A DNA stretch of 64,000 nucleotides from Plasmodium relictum (lineage: Eukaryota > Apicomplexa > Aconoidasida > Haemosporida > Plasmodiidae), in the NCBI RefSeq assembly GCF_900005765.1, contig NC_041689.1, positions 124,001 to 188,000 on the forward strand, in the 5' to 3' direction. A program made the position numbers and the translations under genes. Below are positions 50,347-61,442 of the stretch, piece after piece. The notes below the pieces were generated by a model. That model was not told the origin of the DNA. It searched no databases and saw nothing but the letters and a program-made list of their open reading frames with translations. Every line of letters begins with the position of its first letter. Within the stretch, counting starts at the first letter, position 1.

Positions 50347-51448
50347 TTTCTTTTTATTTAAAAAAAATATTTTTTATTTCAAAAAAAAAAATTATCTAAT
50401 AGCATTTTTATCAAAAAAAAAAACAAAAAAAAAAAATTATTGGAAAAATAAGATATTACTCTTTTATATTTAAAAAAAAATAATTTAGCAATAATCGTTT
50501 TAAGTTTTATACATCTATATAATTTTCGTATTATTTTTATTTCTTCTTAGTAAAAATGACAAAATTTATATTTTTGTTGTAAAGAATTAAAAATTTTTTT
50601 AATTGTAAAAATACAATGTAAAAAATAAAAAAATTTTTTTTTTCTTTCAAATAAAATGTGAACTCAAAAGTTTAACAATATTTAATTTGTTAAAGTATCT
50701 TTCTTAAAAATTTAATATCATGTTAAATTATTTTAGAATAATTAATGTATTTAAGTTATAGCTTCAGAGATTATTGTTAAATTTTCCAAAAAAACTCAAA
50801 AAAAATTCTATTTTTTTTTTTTTTTTTATGAAATTAGTGTTAATAGATATATATTGTAGTATATTCATATATTTATATATATAACAAATAGTTTATAATA
50901 ATTAGTTTTTATTTAAAATATAATTAAAAGCGTTTGATGTAAAAAGAAAAAAAAAAGAAAAAAAAATTATTTAATATTTAATAAATATTAAATAATGTAT
51001 TAAAATATTATTCCACAAAATTTTGATTTTTATATAAAACTTCAGAAGTGTAATTTCCTCAATTATTTTTATTTTTAATATTATTTTAAAGGAAATTATC
51101 TATAATTATTTTTATTCATTATTATAAAAATAGCATCATTATCAATAGAAAATAACATTGTTGAGAGAAAATATTTTAAAAATTATAAAAATATTATAAA
51201 GTGATATTATTGTAAATTTACAAGACAATTTTTAATTTAAATAAATAATGTAGAATAAATTTTCATAATATCCATATATATGTATACTATACTTTTTTCT
51301 TATAAAAGTTTTGTTCTATTTAATCAAGTATCCTATTTGTATGATTTTTATTTAGCTTATTTTATTTATTTTTTTACTACTTTGATTTTTATATATTAAG
51401 GTATATATATTAATTCTACACTTATTAACTATATACCTGTGAATTTTT
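50347..51448. other. intergenic region
   Basis: Between two minus-strand genes. AT-rich with poly(dT) at 50812-50827 and A-rich stretches near 50378-50437. No gene was seen. Confidence 0.6.
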
Positions 51449-52007
51449 TTAATTACGTAAATTTCCTAATTCTCTGAGTGATTTTAAATCATCTTCTGAT
51501 GCTCCACTATATAGTTTATTACCCAAATGATTTTCTTCCCTTTTTAAAATGTGTAATAATGATTTAGCAGATTCTCTTATTTTTGAATATGCTGCTGATG
51601 TTTCTTTAATTGTTCTATCATATTCTAAACGTGTTTGAGATTTTTTTGCTATACTATGACTAATTTTTTGTAATTTTTCATTTAGCATGGCTATCTCTTT
51701 CTGCATTCTCTCTTTGTCTTCTTCCTCATGTAGATTGAAAACAAAATATATACATAAAATAATATATAAAGAAAAAGAATATTACAAAAAAAAAAAAAAA
51801 AAAAATAGAATAAAATAAAATAAAAATTCATTAAAATTTTGATTTTTGTAATACATATGTTATTTACGTGAAATTTTTTTTTTTTCTTTATCTTTATACC
51901 TTTAAGATTTGTTCATGAATTTCTTGCCTTTTTATTCTTAATATTTCAATGCACTTAGATAATTCATCTTCACTTTTTATTAAAGGCATTGGTTTTTCAT
52001 GATCCAT
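51449..52007 (-). CDS. SSNA1: SSNA1/DIP13 (NA14) family microtubule-associated protein
   Basis: Two minus-strand exons, 52007-51900 and 51724-51449, joined in phase 0 to give 127 aa (human SSNA1 is 119 aa). Almost the whole length aligns with the family from memory: ELSKCIEILRIKRQEIHEQI, then EEDKERMQKEIAMLNEKL, then a single coiled coil, then RLEYDRTIKETSAAYSKI and SLLHILKREENHL. The family forms filamentous coiled-coil assemblies at basal bodies, centrosomes and, in apicomplexans, the apical complex. It bends or branches microtubules in vitro. The acceptor is placed at the AG just before the EEDK codons because this restores the family's 'EEEDEKxRLQ' block. Confidence 0.92.
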
Positions 52008-52761
52008 TTTTAAATGAAAATATTTTAGAAAAAATAAAGTTCAACCATAAAGACATATATATACTAGTAGTAAATGTTTTAAAATTAATTCGTAATTTAA
52101 GTTTAATTTCATAAGTTTGTTAATATAATTGTTATAAATTATTAAAAAAGAAAAGAAATCATTTTTGCATAGATGTTATAGAGTTGTAAAATGAAAAAAA
52201 TAAAATAAAATAAAAACAAAAACAAAAACAAAAAGTTTTTAAATAAAATATATACGCTTATTCAACATTTCATATTATGATTTCATTTATTTTTTTTATT
52301 ATGAGAAACCAAAATGTACATTTGTGAAAATAAAAAATTATGTAAAAGTGAATATTAAAGGAAAGGTTATAATATAAAAAGAGTAAATAACAAAACACTT
52401 ATCTCATTTAAAAATATTAAGTTTCCAATTTTTTTTTTTTTTTTTTTTAAAACATATACACATGCACCATAGCACAATTTATTGTTAATTCAAAATATTG
52501 TCTAAATAAATAAAATATTTTAATAAAAAAATATAAATGTACACATTTATACATATATTTAATACATAATGTAATTATTAACAATATATATCCATTTTTA
52601 TTATTATCTATTAGTTAAACTAGAAAATCATATAATAAATATATTTAACATTTTATTAACGCATAAAATATTGAGCATTTTTTTTTTTTTAATACAGCTA
52701 AAAATATTACAAATGAACGGATAATAACTTACTCAATGTGTTATTTATAATATTATGTTAT

Positions 52762-52802
<41 letters not shown>

Positions 52803-53069
52803 TACATCGAATTGAATAAAAAGGATGCGTTAAAAAATATTTTTAAAGAGTTTTACTTAATACTTAAAAGAAAATATGAAACATAAAAATGGAAAATATA
52901 TTTTATTTGTTAATTATATTTATAATAAAATATTTATCAAAAAAATTTATTTTTATATAAAGTTCTACTATTATATAAAAAAATAAGAGAATTGTCCTTT
53001 ATCTTGTTACTTAATAATGCTCTTTAAATTCATACATAAAAGTTATAAATTAAAAAAAGAAAAAAAGGC
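52008..53069. other. intergenic region
   Basis: Upstream of the SSNA1 gene and downstream of the small Asn-rich ORF. It has poly(dT) at about 52431-52448 and the (TA)n at 52765-52801. Nothing else was recognised. Confidence 0.6.
52765..52801. repeat. (TA)n microsatellite, about 37 bp
   Basis: Pure TA run in intergenic DNA. Confidence 0.95.
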
Positions 53070-53336
53070 TTATTTTCCTTTTTTTTCATTTATTTTTTTA
53101 GTAAACAAATTGTTAACATAACCCATTACGCTATTTATATGACTAGTTATATTATTACTATTTATGAATATTTCAATATTTTCATTATTAACGTTAATTT
53201 TATCAACAGGTGCTATCTTAGAATGGCATTCAAACATCTTTTCGTTATTAGCAAATGTAGTAGATTTTATTATATAATCTCCTTTTTCATTATTATTATT
53301 TTCATTAATATTATCAAATTCATTAATTGTATTCAT
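53070..53336 (-). CDS. small Asn-rich hypothetical protein
   Basis: Single exon, 88 aa, ATG at 53336. Not recognised. It has an Asn/Glu-rich N-terminus, then a better-ordered region (MFECHSKIAPVDKIN, INSVMGYVNNLFTKKI) that could be a strand pair followed by an amphipathic helix. Codon composition is less AT-extreme than the flanking DNA, which supports coding. There is no signal peptide. It may be a complete small gene or the last exon of a spliced one, but no convincing upstream exon was found. Confidence 0.5.
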   Translation of the reverse strand: MNTINEFDNINENNNNEKGDYIIKSTTFANNEKMFECHSKIAPVDKINVNNENIEIFINSNNITSHINSVMGYVNNLFTKKINEKKGK

Positions 53337-54269
53337 CTTAATATTATTTTTGAAATTCCAATTAATTCCCTTTTTTCTTTAAATAAAAATATGTTACTAT
53401 AATGCAATAATTTTATTTGAACTTAATACTAATCTATATAATATTTTTTTTAAGATATATAGTTACACACTTAAAAGTCGAAAGAATAAAGAAAACCAAA
53501 ATGCCAAAAAAAAAAATAAATAAATAAATAATTATATTTCTATTTTTATATATGATTACATTAAAATTTTCGGAGAATCTTAATGATTCTATAAAAAAAT
53601 TTTTTTGGATAAAATTTAAATATATTTCTACTGAGATGCATTATTTTTTTTCTTTTATCACATAAATACTTTCTTTTGTAACTTCTTTTTTCTTTTTATA
53701 AATTTTTATAGTTTCAACAATAATTTTAATTAATAATACAACTTTTTAAGAATTTCATGAATTTTAACAATACTAAAATTTCAAGAAAAACATCCCATTA
53801 ATCTTTACCAAGTTTTTTTTTTCTTTCTATTAATTTTATTTTATTTTTAAATGAAAGGAAATTTCGTCAAAATTTTAATTATTTTATCATAATATCCGAT
53901 TATTTTATTATTTTTTTTTTTTAATACATCTTAAAAATAAATATTTAATCTCTCCTAAAAAATTATATTTTTTAATTATGCATAATTTTCATTAAATTTT
54001 TTCCATATGTAATTTATATAGTATTTATATATGAATATATATAGGAATTCGTATATATATTTTTTGTAGTTCTTATTTAATAAAAATTTTTTTAATAAAG
54101 AATTAAATACATATCCTCCACGGAAATAAAAAATAAAGAAAAGAAAAAAAAATAGTATTTTAATAAAAGATTTTTTACAAAAAAATTTTATTATATTTTA
54201 AAAATATTAGAAAAAAAAAAAAATATTTATCTAACATACATGCGGTGATGAAAGTTATTTAAATTTACG

Positions 54270-54277
54270 GTGTACAC
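54270..54277. promoter_or_regulatory. GTGTACAC palindrome upstream of ubiquitin-L40
   Basis: An 8-bp perfect palindrome lies in a GC-richer island (54236-54282) 333 bp upstream of the ubiquitin-L40 ATG. GTGTAC/GTAC cores are bound by some apicomplexan AP2 factors. The regulatory role is inference only; single GTGTAC sites also occur near 31879 and 35802. Confidence 0.25.
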
Positions 54278-54459
54278 TGTAAAAAAAAAAAAAAAAAAAT
54301 TAAGTGCTTTTTAAAAATTTTTTTAAAAAAATAAAAATTAAAAAAGTGAACAATTAATTTTATGCTATTTAAAAAATTAATAGTATTTTAAAAAAACATA
54401 ATTTTTTTTTTAAGGTTTTTTTCTTTTTTAAATTTTCAAATATTTAAAGGAAATATTTA

Positions 54460-54463
<4 letters not shown>

Positions 54464-54512
<49 letters not shown>
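54464..54512. repeat. (TA)n microsatellite, about 49 bp
   Basis: Pure TA run in the probable 5' untranslated or promoter region of ubiquitin-L40. Confidence 0.95.
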
Positions 54513-54521
<9 letters not shown>

Positions 54522-54580
54522 AAATAACTGAAGAAAAAATAACGAAATTAACACAAATATATTTAATTTTTATATAATAA

Positions 54581-55385
<805 letters not shown>

Positions 55386-55994
55386 ACTTTCAAGCTTTTG
55401 AAATTAAAATGTTATCAAAACAAAACAGTACTCTTCTTTTTTTTTACTTTAAATATCTTTACTTAAATTTTTTTTTTTTTCAATTATTCTTATTGTACAT
55501 TAATAAAAGAATGGAATCTTTTAAAAACTTATCTATGAATGTTAAAATTCGTGTTTAGAAAAAAAAACTGTATAAATAAAAAAAAAAAAAGTAAACAAAA
55601 AAAAAAGTGTATTAATATTAACGTTTAATCAATAGTTTTAAAATGTTAAAAAAAAATTAAATAACATATAATTGCCTAAAAACATAAAACGATATCAATA
55701 TTCAATTAAAAAAATACATAATTTAAAAAAGAATATTATAAATATACATTAAGTGAATCTTTAAACAAATTAAAAAGAAAAATTAATATTCTAATTAATA
55801 TTTTTTTTTTAAACTTTTTTTGACTAAAAATATATATATATATATATATATAAACAAAAAAAAGTTTTTCATTTTTTTTTCTTTATATTTATCATAATTA
55901 TTTAAAAAGTAATAACTAAATAAATACTTAGGTAAATAAAAAAATAATGTAAAATAAATGTAAATAATTTGTTCTCAACAAAATTTCAATTTTA
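55386..55994. other. intergenic region between convergent genes
   Basis: Shared 3' flank of ubiquitin-L40 (plus) and the BAR-domain gene (minus). A short (TA)n occurs at about 55829-55851. Nothing else was seen. Confidence 0.6.
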
Positions 55995-57340
55995 TCATTG
56001 AGGAAAAATTGGCGGTAAATTGGATGGCAGAGTTTTTATTTTTGATGATTTGTCAGTAACTTTTAAAAATGATTTAATTTTAAAAATATTATTGTTCTTT
56101 TTATCATTAGAGCTAATTTGTAAATTACTGCTCTCTAAACTTTTGTATGCATTATTTTCACTATTGTCTATATCATAGGAAAAAGGGTTATTATTATTTT
56201 TTTTTTTTTCAGTGAAAATATTCATATTATCTTCTTCTTCTAAGAAAAAGTTATATTCTATTGGTAATTTATTTGTTGTTTTTCTATCAAAGTACTTCAA
56301 TTTCTAAGGAATTTAAAAAAAAATTGATAAACATATATACAAATACTAGTATAATGCATATATGATTCATTATTAATTTTTTTTTTTTTAATACTAGTTC
56401 ATTTAAAGGATCTTTTAATTTAAGAGATACAGAATTCATTAAGGAAAAATAACACAATAAAATTTCTAAATCCTAAAGAAAAAAAAATTAAGTTTTAAAA
56501 TTGAATGAGTTAAAAAATATAGAAAAGAATATAAATAAAATATAAAAGATTAGATAATTACATATAATTTAATTTCTTAAATAAGATGAATATATATATA
56601 TATATTTATAATATTATAAAAAAAATTATGCAAATATCATTTGTCAATATATAATGTTTACCTTTCTTGCATCAAATAAAACTTTACTTGTTTTATTTTC
56701 TAAAATAGAATCAAAACCTTTTTTTATATTCTCATGATATTCTAAGTAATCTGTTTTAACTTTATTTAATTTATGTTCATTTCTTATAACCTTATCTAAA
56801 TGCTTTTGATTAGAAGTCGTTACTGCTTGCAGCTTTTTTATCTTTTTTTCATAATGTTCTATTGAAGAACTTAAATGCCTTTTTTTTATACATAAATTCT
56901 GTACATTTTTTATTTTATTTAAGGTATTATTAACCATAGTTTTAGATTGTGTAATTTGGCTTGTTATTTTTTCTCTAACATTATTAAATGAATTCAATAT
57001 ATATGACACATGTTTAATTATTTCCAAGTTTACATCATTTTCAAAAAAGGACATCAAGCATGTATTTAAATCACTTATCATAATATTAATATTTTTTATT
57101 GCACTGTCCAGCCTTTCTAAATATAGCAAAGAATGAGAAAAATAATTGTGTAATGAATTTAAGTGCTTCCTTTCAATAAAGAATTCATCATCGTCTTTTA
57201 GGTTCTCGTTAGATTTTCGAAACTGCTTTAAATAAAAAAAAAAAAAGTTAAAATAGACAAAAATGATACAAACATATAAGGCATAAAAGAAAAGATTAAC
57301 AATATAGAAAAAGGAAAAAAAAAAAAAAAAAAACACGAAA

Positions 57341-57379
<39 letters not shown>

Positions 57380-57476
57380 AGAGAATGAAAATAAAAATGA
57401 TTAATTTATTGAAAATTTATTTTTTATATTTTCATATATTCATTTTACATTGTACCTTATCAACAAAAGCTTTCAT
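55995..57476 (-). CDS. BAR-domain protein
   Basis: Four minus-strand exons, 57476-57456, 57225-56662, 56472-56395 and 56303-55995, all phase 0, giving 323 aa. The tiny first exon encodes MKAFVDK. Residues about 8-225 are a long helical, charged region with the BAR pattern. It has an N-terminal helix (HLNSLHNYFSHSLLYLERL), then IKKRHLSSSIEHYEKKIKKLQ (family 'R..yehY..Kl.kL'), then RNEHKLNKVKTDYLEYHENIKKGFDSIL (family 'ae..y..ln..l...lp.l...R'), and DLEILLCYFSLMNSVSLKLKDPL. BAR dimers bind and curve membranes in endocytosis or trafficking. The C-terminal 100 residues are Asn/Ser/Lys-rich and end in a PSNLPPIFPQ motif; no SH3 domain was seen. The family is inferred from pattern; another long coiled-coil protein is possible. 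Confidence 0.72.
57343..57375. repeat. (TA)n microsatellite, about 33 bp
   Basis: Pure TA run inside the first intron of the BAR-domain gene. Confidence 0.95.
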
Positions 57477-59826
57477 ATTTCTGATCTTTTAAAATGAATT
57501 TTATCTTAATGTAAAAAACAAAAAACAGAAAAAAAAAAAATAAAACAAAATTAAACTCAAAAAAATAAAATAAAATAAAACCACATTATAAATACAATAG
57601 GTCTTCTCTCATACTATTTTTGAATATATATGCTTAATTTTTTTCTATAAGTCATAATTTTATTTGTAAATTAAAAAAATATATAAATAAATCAAAAAAA
57701 AAAAAAAAAAAATACATAAAAAAGATCAAAATTTTCCAATTGAGTCAATCAGTAATGAGAAAAATGAAATGAATTAATAATAAAAAAAAAATTAAAATGT
57801 GTAAATTAAAACAGTAGCAATAATACAATAATTTCATAGGTTTTAATTTATTCTTATTTTTTTAATTATAATCTATAAAAAAAAGTTAAGTAATAATGTA
57901 ATAAATAAAATAAAAGAATATAGTTTTATTTTTTTCTCCTAAAAGTCATATGAATTTTTTTAACAGAAAAATTCTTCATTATATTTTTAGTTAAAGTACG
58001 GCTTATAAAATTAAAAATATTTATAAGATGTTTTATAGAATAGAAAAACTATTATAATTTAATAAAAATGATAAAGTTGCAACTAAAAGAAATTTAAAAA
58101 AATCATGTCAACTTAATAGTATAGGGCAAAAAAAAAGAAAAAAAAATTATTAAAATAATGATGTTGTAAATTTTTACAGCTCGTAAAAGAGAAATAAAAA
58201 AAAAAGATTTAATTAACAATGAAATATATAATTTTTTTTTTATTTAAAGATTACAAAAATATGCATATTTTTATATCTAATAATCATAAATCAATTAAAA
58301 CTTCAAACGAAACAAAAAAAAAAAATAATTAAATTTTCCGTTTTGAGTATATATTTGCTTAATTTAATTCTAAAAAAGAAATTTTTTTATTTTATTTTTT
58401 TTTTTTACTTATAATGAAAATATGAAATTTAAAATTACATGCAGCAACATATTTGTAAATTTTTTAAGTTATTTAATTTTTTTTCTTTCTCATTTTTTTA
58501 CTTTTATATATCAACGAAAAAAAAAAAAAATATTAGGAAAAAATATTTCATATAATTTCTTATATTTGAAAAGAAAAAAAAAATGTTTTCGAATAAATTT
58601 CCATAATATTAGGAAATTTTTAAATCAGTAAAATAAAAGGATAAACTTATAACTTTTTATTAGAGCTTTATCACTTTTTCTTATATTTATAGAGAATACA
58701 TTTTTTTTTGTGATTTTTTTTTTTTTTTTTTTATTTTGTCATGCATATTTTTTAACTAATTTTGCTTATTCCTCTTATTATTCTTTTAATTTTTAAAATT
58801 TTTAAAATAAATATTTATATCTTATATAAAAAAAGTTTTATATATAATACACTCTTTTTCAGTTCAATATATCGCTTTTTTTTTTTTTCTTTTGGAATAT
58901 TAAAGTACAAAAAAAAAAATGAAAGAATATAATAAAATGTATTAAAATGTCTACAGGAGCACATTAAAATTATAATAATTTATAGCAAAATAAATACCAT
59001 TATATTAATTTTATATTTCTTATATTTTTATGAATTTTAATTATATATTAATTTTACATTTATTATTTTCTTTTTTTCTTTCTCTTTTCTATTTTTTGTA
59101 TTTTTTTGTCATAAAAAACAAAATTTTTTGTTCGTGGAATTTAATATAAATAAATTTTGTAATATGTTATAAAATTCTTTAAAAAATTTGAGTGTTTAAT
59201 TTTCTCCTTTTTTTTTTCCTTTATGATCTTTAAATATATGCATATTGTTTTTAATATTAAAAAATATTAGTGAATATATATATATATATTTTTTTTTTGT
59301 TATAGATATTGAATATCAATAATTAAAAAAAGAAAAAAATTCATCTTACTTTTTATGTGTAGTATAAAAATTAAAAAGATATATAATTCGCACACACAAA
59401 AGAAGAAAAAAAAAAAAAAAAAAGATAATTATATGAATAAAATATAGGTGTTTTAAGTTAGACAAAATAGTTTTTCTTTTTATTTCCAATAAAAGCATAG
59501 AATTCTTAATAAGTAATATAATAAAGGAAAGCACATATAATAAATAGGAAAAAAAATGTTGAAACACTAATCTTTCTAAAATTTGAATACATAAATATAG
59601 ACCACATTTATAAATTGATTAGGAATTTTATTATTTGTTTCATTTATATGTAATATAACAAGAAGTTTTTGTTTTGCTTATAAGAGGATAATAAATGATC
59701 GCACACATTTAAAAAAGGAAAAAAAAAAAAAAAATAAAAAAAAATAAAAAAAAAGAATAAAGAAAAAAGAAAAAAGAAAAATAAGTTATTAAGGGAAATT
59801 CTTTTAAATAACAAAAGGAAGAATAA
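57477..59826. other. long intergenic region (2.35 kb)
   Basis: Divergent space between the BAR-domain gene (minus) and the VTT-domain gene (plus). It is AT-rich throughout with poly(dA) and poly(dT) runs (57696-57711, 58720-58732, 59407-59423, 59718-59734) and a short (TA)n at 59274-59290. It contains one doubtful small ORF (58422-58631). No RNA gene was recognised. Confidence 0.55.
58422..58631 (+). CDS. doubtful small ORF with signal-peptide-like start
   Basis: 69 codons starting MKFKITCSNIF. A hydrophobic stretch (about 10-28, FVNFLSYLIFFLSHFFTF) is followed by a Lys/Arg/Asn/Phe-rich basic segment. That arrangement resembles a bipartite secretory plus apicoplast transit presequence, but no mature domain follows before the stop and no convincing downstream exon was found. 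Poly(dT)-derived Phe runs can mimic such a signal peptide, so it may be chance. Confidence 0.2.
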   Translation: MKFKITCSNIFVNFLSYLIFFLSHFFTFIYQRKKKKILGKNISYNFLYLKRKKKCFRINFHNIRKFLNQ

Positions 59827-61208
59827 ATGAAAAAAGAAATGGATAATTTAGAAAATCATAATAATAAAAAGTATGAATATCTAAATAATAATTATGATAC
59901 TATTTTCAATGAGGTAGATAAAGAAAGGGAATTGTTATCTAAAAATTATAATACAGAATTAGATTATAATTATGAAAATAACTTAATAAATGAAAGTAAT
60001 AGTAATATAAATGATTATGCAAATATAAATGATTTTCATTATATTAAAAATGATAATAAAAATAACATGAATTTAGAAAAAATAAAATTAATTAATGATA
60101 ATGATAAACCATTAGATGAAATAAATAAGGAATATGATAATATAAATATTAATTTTGATAGTAACGAAGAATGTTCTGAAACTCATTATGATTTCGAAAA
60201 TAAATATAATGATGATAAAAATTCTGAGAGAAATATTCTAATTGAATCAGGGGATTTAATAGGTTCTAGAAGATCTCATATAAGAACTAAAATGCTAATA
60301 GCAGGAAAAATAACATTAATACTATTACTACTTTTATTAATTGTATATGTATTCACAAAATTTAAAAAGTTTCTTGTATTAATACACATAGTTATTGAAT
60401 GGGTAAGCAAACAAGGATCGTGGAGCATTATTTTATTTATATTATTGTTTACTTTTTGCTCACCATTATTCATGTCAGTAGAAATTATGTGTATTGTATC
60501 AGGATTAATATTTTCAGGTGTATATGGCAAAGTTCTAGGAATAGCCATAGCTGTTTTTTCAGTTGCAGTTGGTTATGTTTTAGGGATGTCTTTATGCTTT
60601 TTCATATCAAGATATGTTATTCATAATTATATTTATAAAAAATTAATGGTATATCCTGTATATTTAGCATTTAATCAGGCAATTAATTCAAACGGACTGT
60701 CGTTCGTTTTATTAATTCGTTTATCACCAATATTACCTGCATCGGTGGTTAGTTATATATTAGGAGTAACATCCTTAAAATATAAGCATTTTGCTATTGG
60801 ATCCGTTTCTGCTTTACCAAGTACATAAATATATAAAATAATAATAAATTATTATTAAAAGTTAATTTATATATATTTTTTTTTCTCCTTAACTCTTCTG
60901 TGTATTAACAGGTATTTTTCTTTTTGTTTACATTGGTGCTTTGCTACAGGATATTTCTAATTTATCAGGTATTATAATTATTGATTTTTTTTTTTTTTTT
61001 TTTTAACATTGTTATTTACATTTTTCGTTAAATTTTTTTTTTTTTTAAAGAATTAGAAAATCACTGGAGCAATTTAATCATTCTTCTAGTTGGATTTGTC
61101 ATTGGTGTAGTTGCAATTGTTTATATAACAATTATTACAAAGAGAAGATTAAACAGTTTAAATATTATGAATACATCATTATCTGCAACAAATATAGATA
61201 TTGAATAA
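59827..61208 (+). CDS. VTT-domain (SNARE-associated Golgi/TVP38-TMEM41-TMEM64 type) membrane protein
   Basis: Three exons, 59827-60820, 60912-60968 and 61051-61208, joined in frame (phase 1 twice), giving 402 aa. The N-terminal 150 residues are hydrophilic and Asn/Asp-rich (cytosolic). Hydrophobic segments follow from about residue 158. The VTT core is clear: SGLIFSGVYGKVLGIAIAVFSV (F-x-G-x-x-Y/F-G), a second half with FFISRYV, then LLIRLSPILPASVVSYILGVTSLKYKHFAIGS. The R-x-S/T-P-x-x-P and G-x-T re-entrant motifs are typical of the family. A final membrane span (WSNLIILLVGFVIGVVAIVYITII) and a short basic tail end the protein. Family members TMEM41B and VMP1 scramble phospholipids; TVP38 sits in Golgi membranes. 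Which subfamily this belongs to is not decided. Confidence 0.88.
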
Positions 61209-61442
61209 AAAATAAAATAAAATAAAATAACAAAAAACAGTATCGTGTAAATGAAAATTAATTTGTGTATATGTAATTAATTGTAATGATGTTTTATTTA
61301 ATAATAAAAATATATATAAATACACAAGATCATATTTAGTATTGAGAAGTTATTTTTGATTTATATTTCCTAAGGAATCAAATTATTTTTATTTTTTCAA
61401 TTCTTCTAAACAATTTTATTTTTTTTTTTTGTCTAATAAAAT

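Noticed and set aside
54242-54300. Possible C/D box small nucleolar RNA (a GTGATGA C-box-like string)
   Set aside because: No CTGA D box and no terminal stem were found at a suitable distance.
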